Shown: one piece after another, positions 1 through 7,965 of the stretch | Layout: every line of letters starts with the position of its first letter | How positions within the stretch are numbered: position 1 is the stretch's first letter | Source of the DNA: Altibacter sp. | Lineage (GTDB): Bacteria > Bacteroidota > Bacteroidia > Flavobacteriales > Flavobacteriaceae | Assembly (NCBI RefSeq): GCF_019913785.1 | Contig: NZ_JAIOHK010000028.1 | Coordinates: 1-64,000 of the forward strand | Direction of reading: 5' to 3' | DNA: 64,000 nt | Notes under the pieces: generated by a model | What the model saw: the letters and a program-made list of their open reading frames with translations, nothing else | Databases searched by the model: none | Told to the model about the DNA's origin: nothing | Position numbers and translations under genes: made by a program

Positions 1-142
1 CAAGCAAGAAGGTGTAGAAAGTTGGGAAGTAGATACCACCAATCCAGATAAAATTTTAACCATTGAAAGCGATGGCGCTACCGAAGAAGATGTAAAGGCT
101 ACATTGCAAAAAGTAGGCTTTAAAGCGGAAGCCGTAGATTAA
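1..142 (+). CDS. Heavy-metal-associated (HMA) domain protein, C-terminal fragment
   Basis: The reading frame enters from the left edge and gives 46 residues ending at a TAA. The pattern of a beta strand, IESDGATEEDVKATLQKVGF and a final short strand matches the second half of the ferredoxin-like HMA fold, where a loop and helix follow the metal-binding strand. The GMTCxxC metal site would be upstream of the window. It may be a free CopZ/MerP-like metallochaperone or the tail of a longer metal-binding protein. Its position just before other metal-resistance genes supports a role in metal binding. Confidence 0.6.
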   Translation, partial: KQEGVESWEVDTTNPDKILTIESDGATEEDVKATLQKVGFKAEAVD

Positions 143-157
143 TATTCTCGTTTTAAT

Positions 158-955
158 ATGGTCTATATTTTAATTTTGGTTGTGATTCTTCTGTTTGCTA
201 TTCATTTTTATCAAAAAGCGAAGCGGCATAGCGTGAAGCCATTTCCAGAGCATTGGCACAAATTAATAATGGAGAATGTTCTTTATTATGAAAATCTTTC
301 TAAAGGCAGGCAACTTGTTTTTCAACAAAAAATGATGCAATTCTTAAGTGAGGTGTATATTGATGGTGTGCAGTTTGAATTGGAAGAATTGGACAAAATT
401 TTAGTTGCGGCAAGTGCAGTTATTCCTGTTTTTGGCTTTAAAGAATGGCATTACACTAATTTAAGTGGCATTCTATTGTATCCAGATAATTTTAATGAAG
501 ATATGCAATTTAGCAGTAAGGATAACTCACGCAATATTGGTGGTATCGTTGGGAATGGACGTTTTGAGAAGCAAATGATTTTATCCAAAAAAGCATTGTA
601 TCACGGTTTTAAAAACACAACCGATAAAAGCAATACTGGCATACACGAATTCGTACATTTAATTGATAAGTTGGATGATAGAACAGATGGTGTGCCAGAA
701 CGATTATTAGAGCATCAATATGCAATACCTTGGCTGAATTTAATACATAAGGAGATGGAAGCGATTAATGATAACCATTCCGACATTCGTAAATATGGTG
801 GTACAAACCAAGCAGAATTCTTTGCGGTAGCTTCAGAGTATTTTTTTGAGCGTCCAGACTTGCTTAAAAAGAAACATCCAGAACTTTATAGAATGTTGGT
901 TAAATGTTTCAATCAGAATTTGAGTTCTAGTGCTTCAATTAATAAAATAATGTGA
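158..955 (+). CDS. MtfA-like zinc metallopeptidase (M90 family)
   Basis: 265 residues. An N-terminal hydrophobic segment (residues 1-18) is followed by a domain with the zinc-peptidase motif HEFVH at residues 163-167 (HExxH) and a downstream NQAEFFAV segment whose Glu matches the third zinc ligand of the MtfA family. MtfA in E. coli is a cytosolic aminopeptidase-like enzyme that binds the Mlc repressor; here the N-terminal membrane segment suggests the protein is anchored in the inner membrane. It starts 15 bp after the HMA-domain gene and may be co-transcribed with it. Its link to metal resistance is inferred only from position inside the island. The substrate is unknown. Confidence 0.8.
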   Translation: MVYILILVVILLFAIHFYQKAKRHSVKPFPEHWHKLIMENVLYYENLSKGRQLVFQQKMMQFLSEVYIDGVQFELEELDKILVAASAVIPVFGFKEWHYTNLSGILLYPDNFNEDMQFSSKDNSRNIGGIVGNGRFEKQMILSKKALYHGFKNTTDKSNTGIHEFVHLIDKLDDRTDGVPERLLEHQYAIPWLNLIHKEMEAINDNHSDIRKYGGTNQAEFFAVASEYFFERPDLLKKKHPELYRMLVKCFNQNLSSSASINKIM

Positions 956-965
956 TATTATTTTT

Positions 966-980
966 TGCAACCCAGTTGCA
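966..980. promoter_or_regulatory. 15-bp palindromic operator upstream of the Cus operon
   Basis: TGCAACCCAGTTGCA is a dyad of TGCAAC half sites separated by 3 bp. It ends 25 bp before the GTG start at 1005 and covers the expected -33 promoter region. The same TGCA-N7-TGCA layout occurs at 7926-7940, 26 bp before the ATPase ATG. The Fur-family regulator encoded at 7508-7924 is the natural candidate to bind both. Binding is inferred. Confidence 0.55.
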
Positions 981-992
981 TAAAAATTCAGC

Positions 993-1000
993 TATATTTG
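993..1000 (+). promoter_or_regulatory. Bacteroidota -7 promoter box of the Cus operon
   Basis: TATATTTG matches TAnnTTTG exactly. Using the usual spacing, transcription would begin near 1005, which is the first base of the GTG start codon, so the transcript may be leaderless. Confidence 0.6.
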
Positions 1001-1004
1001 CAAT

Positions 1005-1313
1005 GTGAAATTCTTGGTAGTTATATTATCCTTTTACTTTTTGGCACTTAATGTTGTGCCTTGTAGCGATGCAGAAAAGATTAATGACGATTCCCAAGTT
1101 GTTACGGTAACCGATTTTGATGGTGACCACGACCAAGACTGCGAATTATGTTCGCCATTTTGTCAATGTCATTGCTGCCACGTCCATACGTTAGATTTTG
1201 GGATAGCTTCATTCAATCCATTTCAGGATACGATTTTAAAAGAGAACTTCAGCCATTTCGATAGCCTTGGCAAAGATATTCGCCATTCTCTTCTTCAGCC
1301 CCCAAAGGTTTAA
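1005..1313 (+). CDS. Small secreted Cys/His-rich protein (DUF6660-like)
   Basis: 102 residues starting at GTG; no in-frame ATG lies near. Residues 1-20 form a signal peptide-like hydrophobic segment, followed by an acidic stretch and a dense Cys/His cluster (CELCSPFCQC, then HCCHVH, near residues 46-61) that could bind soft metal ions. Proteins of this layout are common directly before CusA-type genes in Flavobacteriia, where they are labelled DUF6660. A periplasmic metal-sensing or metal-buffering role for the RND pump is plausible but not shown. It is the first gene after the palindrome-controlled promoter, and about 118 bp separate it from the pump gene. Confidence 0.7.
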   Translation: MKFLVVILSFYFLALNVVPCSDAEKINDDSQVVTVTDFDGDHDQDCELCSPFCQCHCCHVHTLDFGIASFNPFQDTILKENFSHFDSLGKDIRHSLLQPPKV

Positions 1314-1431
1314 TTCAGTTTTTAATAGGGATAGTTATATCCCATTGTGATGTTTTTCAAAAAACATTGCTTCAATTTTAGTTTACGCTTTTGCGTGAAT
1401 TCATCATTTCAACTGAATTAATACTTTTTCT

Positions 1432-4400
1432 ATGATTAACAAAATCATTTCATTTTCCATTAATAATAAATTTATTATTGGGCTGTTTATAGTGACACTT
1501 GTTGGCACGGGCATTTATTCTATGGCCACTATAAATTTGGGTTCTGTACCCGATATTACCAATAATCAAGTACAAGTTATTACCGTTGCCCCAAATTTAG
1601 GTACGGAAGATATTGAGCAATTTGTAACCTACCCAGTAGAATTGGCAATGGCAAACCTTCCTGACGTTATCGAACTGCGTTCCGTTTCTCGTTTTGGTCT
1701 TTCTGTAGTTACCATAGTCTTTAAGGACGAGGCAGGCACTTATCTTCCCCGGCAATTGGTACAAGAGAAATTAACCGAAGTTGCAGGAGAAATCCCCGAA
1801 GGTTTTGGTACGCCATTTATGGCGCCAATTACCACAGGACTGGGCGAAATCTACCAGTACACCTTAAAATTAAAAGAAGGCTACGAAGATAAATACGATG
1901 CAATGGAGCTTCGTACCATACAGGATTGGATTGTAAAACGCCAAATGGCATTAGTCCCAGGAGTGGTCGAGGTCAATGCTTTTGGAGGCTATGTAAAGCA
2001 GTACGAAGTTGCCATAAACCCTGATAAACTAAAAAGTTTTGGCATTACAATGAATCAGGTCTTTGAGGCCCTTAAAGTCAACAATGCCAACACGGGCGGT
2101 GCTTATATCGAAAAAAACCATCAAGCCAATTTCATTCGAGGTGAAGGTTTGGCTCGTAGCATTGAAGATTTGGAAAACACCGTTGTAACCACACAAAACG
2201 GAAGCCCTGTTTTAGTGCGGGATGTCGCTGAAAAAGTGGGCTACGGGAATCAAGTGCGCTATGGTGCGTTTACCCAAGACGGACACGAAACTGTTGGTGG
2301 ACAAATTTTAATGCTGAAAGGCGAAAGCCCTGGCAACGTGGTAGAAAATGTGGAGAAGCGTATTGTAGAAATTCAAAAATCCCTACCCGAAGGTGTTTAC
2401 ATAGATACGTTTTTAAGTAGAAGTGAACTTATTGGAAGAACCACAAGCACCGTTGAAAAGAATCTTATTGAAGGGTCGCTCATCGTTATTTTTGTTTTGG
2501 TCTTGCTTTTGGGAAGTTTCCGTGGCGGATTGATAACCGCTTCGGTAATTCCGCTATCATTACTCTTTGCGTTTATCTTGATGAAACAATTTGGTGTGTG
2601 GGCAAACTTAATGTCCTTGGGAGCAATCGATTTTGGTATCATCGTGGATGGTGCAGTAATCATTGTGGAAGGAATGGTATTTCACATTCACCAACGGATG
2701 AAAAAATCCAACGCTGTGATAGGTCAGGCCGAAATGGATGAAATCGCCTACGACTCGGCAAGCACGATGATGAATTCGGCATTTTTCGGACAATTGATTA
2801 TCCTTATTGTCTTTACGCCAATTCTCTTTTTAACTGGTATTGAGGGAAAAATGTTCCGTCCAATGGCTTTTACCTTTGGGTTTGCAGTTTTGGGAGCGAT
2901 TATCCTTTGTCTTACGTATGTACCAATGATTTCCTCAATGTTCTTAAAACCTGCTAAAAATCAGAATAGTTGGTTTGCAAAATTTGAAAACAGGATTGAC
3001 AGGTTCAGTGATAAAATAATGTCAGGGTTGAACAGGGCGTATGTGCCCTTGCTCAATTTCGCACTTCGCTTTAGGGCTGGTGTGGTTATAGGCGCGGTTG
3101 CCTTGCTTTTGATTGCAGGATTTATTTTCAGCAATATGGGTGGCGAATTCATACCTAAATTTGATGAGGGAGATATTGCATTTCAGGCCTTGATAAAACC
3201 AGGGAGTAGTCTTACAGAATCTATCGAAGCCTCAAAAAAGCTTCAAAATTTAATCAATGAATTTCCTGAAGTAAAAACAGTGGTTTCAAGGATTGGTGTG
3301 GCTGAAATACCAACAGACCCAATGCCAATGGACATTGCCGATAGCTATATAATTCTTGAAAAGGATAAGAGCAAATGGACTTCCGCAGATAGCAAAGAAG
3401 AACTCATAGAAAAAATACAGGAAAAAATTTCAGTTGTTCCCGGTGTGAATTTCGTGTTTACGCAACCTGTGGAACTTCGTTTTAACGAATTGCTTACTGG
3501 TGTTCGAGAGGACGTGGCCATTAAATTATATGGAGAAGATTTGGGCGTGTTAGCAGATAAGGTACAGGAAATCGCAGCGGTCATCAGAAGCGTTCCCGGA
3601 GCGGCCGACCTCAATGTGGAAGCTACAAGCGGTTTACCACAAATGACTGTGGAATACAATCGTGCAAAAATGGCACAGTACGGTGTGACCGTTGATAAGC
3701 TGAATGATTATGTAAGTGCCGCCTTTTCAGGAGAAGCGGCAGGTGTGATTTTTGAGGGCGAAAAACGCTTTGATGTGGTCATTCGTTTGGCGAAGGACTT
3801 TAGACAGGACATCAACAGTCTTAAGAATTTGTATATCGATTTGCCAAACGGAGCGCAAGTGCCTTTAAAGGAAGTGGCGGACATCAGTTACAAACCCGGA
3901 CCAATGCAGATTTCAAGGGACAATACCTCGCGTCGTATTTCGGTAGGAGTCAATGTTCGTGGGCGAGATGTAAAATCGATGGTCGAGGAAATTCAGCAAA
4001 AACTGGAAACGGAAGTGAAACTGCCACCGGGTTATTTTGTAACCTACGGAGGTTCGTTTGAGAACCTGCAACGTGCTTCAGACCGATTGATGATTGTAGT
4101 GCCTATTGCACTTTTCCTAATATTCATATTGCTCTACTTTGCCTTGAGCTCGTTTTCACAGTCGGTAATGATTTATATGGCAGTGCCTTTGGCAGCCATT
4201 GGTGGCGTGTTTGCCCTTTGGATAAGAGGAATGCCTTTTAGCATTTCAGCTGGGGTTGGTTTTATCGTGCTCTTTGGAGTAGCGGTTTTAAACGGATTGG
4301 TACTGATAAACAAATTCAATGAACTAAAAGAAAGTGGAATGACAGACTTAAAAAAACGCATATACGAGGCAACACACGAACGGTTGCGACCAATTTTGCT

Positions 4401-5847
4401 AACCGCAACGGCGGCCATTATGGGCTTTATGCCAATGGCGATTTCTACCTCTGGCGGTGCCGAAGTGCAGCGGCCATTGGCAACGGTGGTTATTGGTGGA
4501 TTGATAACAGCAACATTTTTAACGCTTGTGGTCGTTCCTGTATTATATTTTTGGCTCGAATCGAGAAAGGAACGAAACAATACTGATGGCGATGTTAGCT
4601 ATGTCAATAAATCAACCAATATTGTAACCGTATTATTGATGGTTGGTGGTTTGATGGCTTCTGGAACTGCTTTTGCCCAAGACACCAATCAAGATGGCAT
4701 AATTCCAAAAACCTTGACAGTCGATGAGGCCATTGCTTTGGCAAAACAGAATTATCCCTCGCTTAAGGAAAGTCAGGCATTTATTGAACGGGAAAAGGCA
4801 CTAAAGGGAACGAGTTTTGACCTTGGTAGCACACAAGTTTTCACGGGCAAAGAAGAATATGGCAATAATCTTCCTGGAGTACAGACAACCGTTGGTGTGC
4901 AACAGGGCAATATTGATTTGCTTTCAGGGTTTTCAAAATCGAAGTTTTACAAAGAGCGTATTGCCTTGGGAGAAAAGTTTTATGTGGCCAGTGAACAACA
5001 ATTGGTGCGCAATGTGATGCAAGCCTATGACCAAATTAATTATTACAAGGCACAGTTGCGTTTTGCAGAACAGCTGGATAGTGTTTATATTAATTTTAGG
5101 GAGGCTGCTGAATTGCGTTATGAAACAGGGGAAACCGGGAAATTGGAATTTATTGCAGCATCTTCGGAATATCAGCAAATACAAGTATTAAAACAACAAG
5201 CCTATGATGATATTGAAATTGCCAAACGTGCTTTAAAACAGTATTTGGGAACGGATGAAAGCATTGAAACGGTGAACGATTTTTACGAGCCATTGGATTT
5301 TATGGCAACTTTGGATTCAACCTCTGTAGCAAACAACCCAATATTGCAATATGCGTTGCAGAACGCCGAAGTAAGTAAAGCAAATGTGGGTGTTGAAAAA
5401 TCGCAATTCCTACCGAAATTCAGTTTATCGTTTGGAAGGCAAGTAGTGGATGATGTTTCTGGATTCAATACCTATCAGGCAGGTATTAGTATTCCGTTGT
5501 GGTTTTTTCCGCAGAAATCGAGGATAAAGGCAGCCAAGGCAGATGCAATGGTCGCAGAAAACCAATATTTGGAACAAAAGGCAACCACCGAAAGCCAGGT
5601 GTCGCAATTGTTCAAATCCCTTGAAAAAACACGGAAAATATTGCAGTATTATGAAGAAGGTGCATTGCTTTTGGCGGAAGAACAGATAACAACCGCAGAA
5701 CTGGCATCTAAAGAGGGCGAAATAGATTACGTCAACTATATTACCATTCTAAATAGCGCCATCCGCATTAAACAGACCCAATTACAATATATCAACCAAT
5801 ACAACCAACAGGCTATCGAGGTACAATACCAATTGGGCAATCTATAA
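1432..5847 (+). CDS. cusA: CusA/CzcA heavy-metal RND pump fused to a TolC-like channel
   Basis: 1471 residues. Residues 1 to about 1045 are a complete HME-type RND transporter with 12 membrane segments; the proton-relay signature DFGIIVDGAVIIVEGM places Asp400, Asp406 and Glu413 in the fourth membrane helix, as in CzcA. Residues about 1063-1083 form a hydrophobic, signal-peptide-like stretch ending in AFAQ, and residues 1085-1471 are a TolC/CusC outer-membrane-factor domain with long alternating helices. Such fusions occur in Bacteroidota metal pumps. The polypeptide would have to span or be cut between the inner and outer membranes. It exports metal cations (Cu/Ag or Zn/Co/Cd; specificity not decidable here) together with the adaptor encoded 17 bp downstream. 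Confidence 0.92.
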   Translation: MINKIISFSINNKFIIGLFIVTLVGTGIYSMATINLGSVPDITNNQVQVITVAPNLGTEDIEQFVTYPVELAMANLPDVIELRSVSRFGLSVVTIVFKDEAGTYLPRQLVQEKLTEVAGEIPEGFGTPFMAPITTGLGEIYQYTLKLKEGYEDKYDAMELRTIQDWIVKRQMALVPGVVEVNAFGGYVKQYEVAINPDKLKSFGITMNQVFEALKVNNANTGGAYIEKNHQANFIRGEGLARSIEDLENTVVTTQNGSPVLVRDVAEKVGYGNQVRYGAFTQDGHETVGGQILMLKGESPGNVVENVEKRIVEIQKSLPEGVYIDTFLSRSELIGRTTSTVEKNLIEGSLIVIFVLVLLLGSFRGGLITASVIPLSLLFAFILMKQFGVWANLMSLGAIDFGIIVDGAVIIVEGMVFHIHQRMKKSNAVIGQAEMDEIAYDSASTMMNSAFFGQLIILIVFTPILFLTGIEGKMFRPMAFTFGFAVLGAIILCLTYVPMISSMFLKPAKNQNSWFAKFENRIDRFSDKIMSGLNRAYVPLLNFALRFRAGVVIGAVALLLIAGFIFSNMGGEFIPKFDEGDIAFQALIKPGSSLTESIEASKKLQNLINEFPEVKTVVSRIGVAEIPTDPMPMDIADSYIILEKDKSKWTSADSKEELIEKIQEKISVVPGVNFVFTQPVELRFNELLTGVREDVAIKLYGEDLGVLADKVQEIAAVIRSVPGAADLNVEATSGLPQMTVEYNRAKMAQYGVTVDKLNDYVSAAFSGEAAGVIFEGEKRFDVVIRLAKDFRQDINSLKNLYIDLPNGAQVPLKEVADISYKPGPMQISRDNTSRRISVGVNVRGRDVKSMVEEIQQKLETEVKLPPGYFVTYGGSFENLQRASDRLMIVVPIALFLIFILLYFALSSFSQSVMIYMAVPLAAIGGVFALWIRGMPFSISAGVGFIVLFGVAVLNGLVLINKFNELKESGMTDLKKRIYEATHERLRPILLTATAAIMGFMPMAISTSGGAEVQRPLATVVIGGLITATFLTLVVVPVLYFWLESRKERNNTDGDVSYVNKSTNIVTVLLMVGGLMASGTAFAQDTNQDGIIPKTLTVDEAIALAKQNYPSLKESQAFIEREKALKGTSFDLGSTQVFTGKEEYGNNLPGVQTTVGVQQGNIDLLSGFSKSKFYKERIALGEKFYVASEQQLVRNVMQAYDQINYYKAQLRFAEQLDSVYINFREAAELRYETGETGKLEFIAASSEYQQIQVLKQQAYDDIEIAKRALKQYLGTDESIETVNDFYEPLDFMATLDSTSVANNPILQYALQNAEVSKANVGVEKSQFLPKFSLSFGRQVVDDVSGFNTYQAGISIPLWFFPQKSRIKAAKADAMVAENQYLEQKATTESQVSQLFKSLEKTRKILQYYEEGALLLAEEQITTAELASKEGEIDYVNYITILNSAIRIKQTQLQYINQYNQQAIEVQYQLGNL

Positions 5848-5864
5848 TATTAAATAAAAGAAAA

Positions 5865-7061
5865 ATGAAACATATATCTATAATCAGTATAGCATTAGTA
5901 ACTTTTTTGTTGATGAGCTGCAATAATAAAGGAGATTCAGGTTTGGAACATAATGAGAAAAATACAGAACTCGGCGAAGAAATCCACGAAGAAGGTGTTG
6001 TTGAACTTACAAAAGAACAAGCTGAAACCATTGGTCTTGAAATGAATACTTTGGAAAAAAAGAGTTTGGGCAATACCATAAAGGTTACTGGTCAATTGGA
6101 ACTGTTTCCGCAAGACAGGGCAAACATAAGCCCTTTTGTGGGTGGAAATGTGCGCTCCATAAAGGTCATTGAAGGCGATAAGGTAAACAAAGGTCAAGTA
6201 TTAGCATATTTGGAACATCCCGATATTATAACGATGCAACAGGAATATCAAGAAAAGAATGATGAGTTGGTATTTTTAAAACAGGATTTTGAGCGTAAAC
6301 AAACATTGTACGATAAAGGAGTGTCTTCGGGAAAAGAATTTCAAATGGCACAATCCAAATTTCGTTCCACCACTTCTTCGGTAAACGGACTTCGTTCTAA
6401 ATTGAGATTGTTGGGCATAAACACAGACCAAGTCCTACAAGGGCAGATTTACTCCGCAGTTCCTATCACAACCCCAATAAGTGGCTATGTGGATGAAGTA
6501 ATGATAAGTCTCGGAGATTATGTAGCACCCCAGACCAAAATGTTCACGGTAAGTGATAATTCAGAAATACACGTAGATTTTAAAGTGTATGAAAAGGATA
6601 TCCGAAAAGTAAAAGTAGGACAGGAAATTTATTTTACGGTAGCAGCCAAACCAGACGAGCTTTTAAAGGCCAAAATCCACGCCATTGGTAAAACCTTTGA
6701 AACCGACCCAAAAGCATTGCACGTACACGCAGACGTGCATAACGAAGACAAAGAATTGCTTCCCGGAATGTATGTGGAAGGAAGAATAGTCCAAGACCAA
6801 AAAATGGCATTTGCAGTACCCGAAGATGCCATCATCAAGGAAGGTGAGCAATCCTTTATTTTTATTTTGGATGAAGATGAAGAAATGGAAGCGGACAAAA
6901 TGAAATTTAAAATGATACCCGTAACAGTTGGTATTAATGATTTAGGCTTTGTTGAAGTCAATCTTCCTGCCGAAGTTTCAAAGGATGCCAAAGTGGTCAT
7001 TAAAGGAGCTTATATTTTGTCATCAGAAAGAATAAAAGGAGAATTGGGAGACCACGATTAA
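5865..7061 (+). CDS. cusB: RND efflux periplasmic adaptor lipoprotein (CusB/CzcB type)
   Basis: 398 residues. It begins with a lipoprotein signal peptide (LLMSC lipobox, Cys near residue 19), so it is anchored by lipid. The barrel-sandwich (lipoyl-like) halves flank an alpha hairpin (about residues 120-190, rich in Gln/Lys/Glu), followed by a beta-barrel and membrane-proximal domain. It lies 17 bp after the CusA-TolC fusion gene and completes the tripartite pump, bridging the inner-membrane transporter and the channel domain. No His-rich metal-binding C-terminal extension is visible. Confidence 0.9.
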   Translation: MKHISIISIALVTFLLMSCNNKGDSGLEHNEKNTELGEEIHEEGVVELTKEQAETIGLEMNTLEKKSLGNTIKVTGQLELFPQDRANISPFVGGNVRSIKVIEGDKVNKGQVLAYLEHPDIITMQQEYQEKNDELVFLKQDFERKQTLYDKGVSSGKEFQMAQSKFRSTTSSVNGLRSKLRLLGINTDQVLQGQIYSAVPITTPISGYVDEVMISLGDYVAPQTKMFTVSDNSEIHVDFKVYEKDIRKVKVGQEIYFTVAAKPDELLKAKIHAIGKTFETDPKALHVHADVHNEDKELLPGMYVEGRIVQDQKMAFAVPEDAIIKEGEQSFIFILDEDEEMEADKMKFKMIPVTVGINDLGFVEVNLPAEVSKDAKVVIKGAYILSSERIKGELGDHD

Positions 7062-7079
7062 TTCAATAATAATAAATGG

Positions 7080-7149
7080 TTTTGATTCCGAGTTTGTTTT
7101 ATCGTCTTAATTAGTTAGTTAAAAATAAGAAAACAAGCTCGGTTCAAAA
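7080..7149 (+). other. Long imperfect stem-loop between adaptor and PII-like genes
   Basis: Arms at 7080-7100 and 7130-7149 pair over about 20 bp (core TTTTGA / TCAAAA, CCGAG / CTCGG and GTTTT / AAAAC) with one bulge, one mismatch and one G-U, around a 29-nt A/T-rich loop. There is no terminal U-run. It could slow RNA decay, act as an attenuator or partial terminator, or mark a processing point between pump and regulator genes. Confidence 0.45.
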
Positions 7150-7168
7150 TCGATTAAAGATTTATAAT

Positions 7169-7504
7169 ATGAAAGAAATAAAAGCATTTATAAAACCAAA
7201 CAGAATCCAAAAAATAATCGATGCTCTTACAGATAATGGTTTTAAAAGTATGACCCTATCACAATCAGAAGGAACAGGAGCATTTAAAACTAAAGGCGCA
7301 AGACCATCCTTGGACTTTCACGTAACGGACAGTCCTGTGGTTAAACTGGAGTTGGTCTGCCAAAATGAAGAAGCCCAATATGCCATTGAGTTAATTATAA
7401 AAAACGGCACAACAGAAGAACCTGGAGACGGAATTATTTACGTGTCAAGTGTTGAAGATGCGTTTCAGATTAAAACTGGTAAATCCTTAAAACGTAGCGA
7501 TTAA
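7169..7504 (+). CDS. PII-like signalling protein linked to metal efflux
   Basis: 111 residues with the PII ferredoxin-like fold: an opening MKEIKAFIKPNRIQKIIDAL strand-helix, a middle region where the T-loop would sit (residues about 36-55, GTGAFKTKGARP, shorter than in GlnB and lacking the uridylylated Tyr context), and the closing strand GDGIIYVSSVEDAFQIKTG typical of PII proteins. PII-like proteins encoded next to cation-efflux RND pumps are a known subgroup distinct from nitrogen-regulating GlnB/GlnK. Here it sits between the pump and a Fur-family regulator, with only 3 bp to the latter. The ligand and partner are unknown. Confidence 0.8.
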   Translation: MKEIKAFIKPNRIQKIIDALTDNGFKSMTLSQSEGTGAFKTKGARPSLDFHVTDSPVVKLELVCQNEEAQYAIELIIKNGTTEEPGDGIIYVSSVEDAFQIKTGKSLKRSD

Positions 7505-7507
7505 AGT

Positions 7508-7924
7508 ATGAAAGAAATAGAAGAAACATTGGAAAGCAAAGGAATACGCCCTACCGCGATGCGCATTTTAATTTATAAGTATATGGTTGAAAAGGAAATT
7601 GCCTTAGCACTTACAGATATTGAAAACGCATTTATCAAGTCCGATAGGACAACTTTGTATAGAACCCTAAAAACTTTTGAAGAAAATGGTATTGTTCATC
7701 AAATAGACGATGGAACAGGTACTGCAAAATACGCCATATGCGAAGAGCATTGCAATTGTGAATTGGAACAAGACCTACATTTACATTTTCATTGTAATAG
7801 CTGTGATGAAACAGTTTGTTTGACAGAGCATAAAATTCCGCATATAAATTTACCTGAAGGTTACAAAGCCAAAGACGCGAATTTAGTGGTAAAAGGTATT
7901 TGTGATAAATGTAGCGGTCAATAA
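7508..7924 (+). CDS. Fur-family metal-responsive transcriptional regulator
   Basis: 138 residues. The N-terminal winged helix (residues about 1-80) includes GIRPTAMRILIYKYM and the recognition helix region SDRTTLYRTLKTFEENGIV. The dimerisation domain has HLHFHC and two CxxC pairs (CNSC and CDKC) that would hold structural zinc, plus a CEEHCNC segment that could add ligands. It starts 3 bp after the PII-like gene and is followed by a palindrome in front of the ATPase gene. It probably controls this island's metal genes, acting at the 15-bp TGCA-N7-TGCA sites. Which metal it senses (Zn, Fe or other) cannot be settled from the sequence. Confidence 0.88.
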   Translation: MKEIEETLESKGIRPTAMRILIYKYMVEKEIALALTDIENAFIKSDRTTLYRTLKTFEENGIVHQIDDGTGTAKYAICEEHCNCELEQDLHLHFHCNSCDETVCLTEHKIPHINLPEGYKAKDANLVVKGICDKCSGQ

Positions 7925-7925
7925 T

Positions 7926-7940
7926 TGCACTTCCGTTGCA
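7926..7940. promoter_or_regulatory. 15-bp palindromic operator upstream of the P1B ATPase
   Basis: TGCACTTCCGTTGCA shares the TGCA-N7-TGCA frame and the right half site GTTGCA with the operator at 966-980. It overlaps the end of the Fur-family gene's stop region and lies 26 bp before the ATG at 7966. A near-match to a -7 box (TATATTG, 7954-7960) sits between operator and start. Confidence 0.5.
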
Positions 7941-7965
7941 CCTACTTAAATAATATATTGTGTCT

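Noticed and set aside
2397-2793. Minus-strand frames inside the CusA gene
   Set aside because: They are shadows of the strong plus-strand coding sequence with no recognisable product; the same holds for similar opposite-strand frames in the other long genes.
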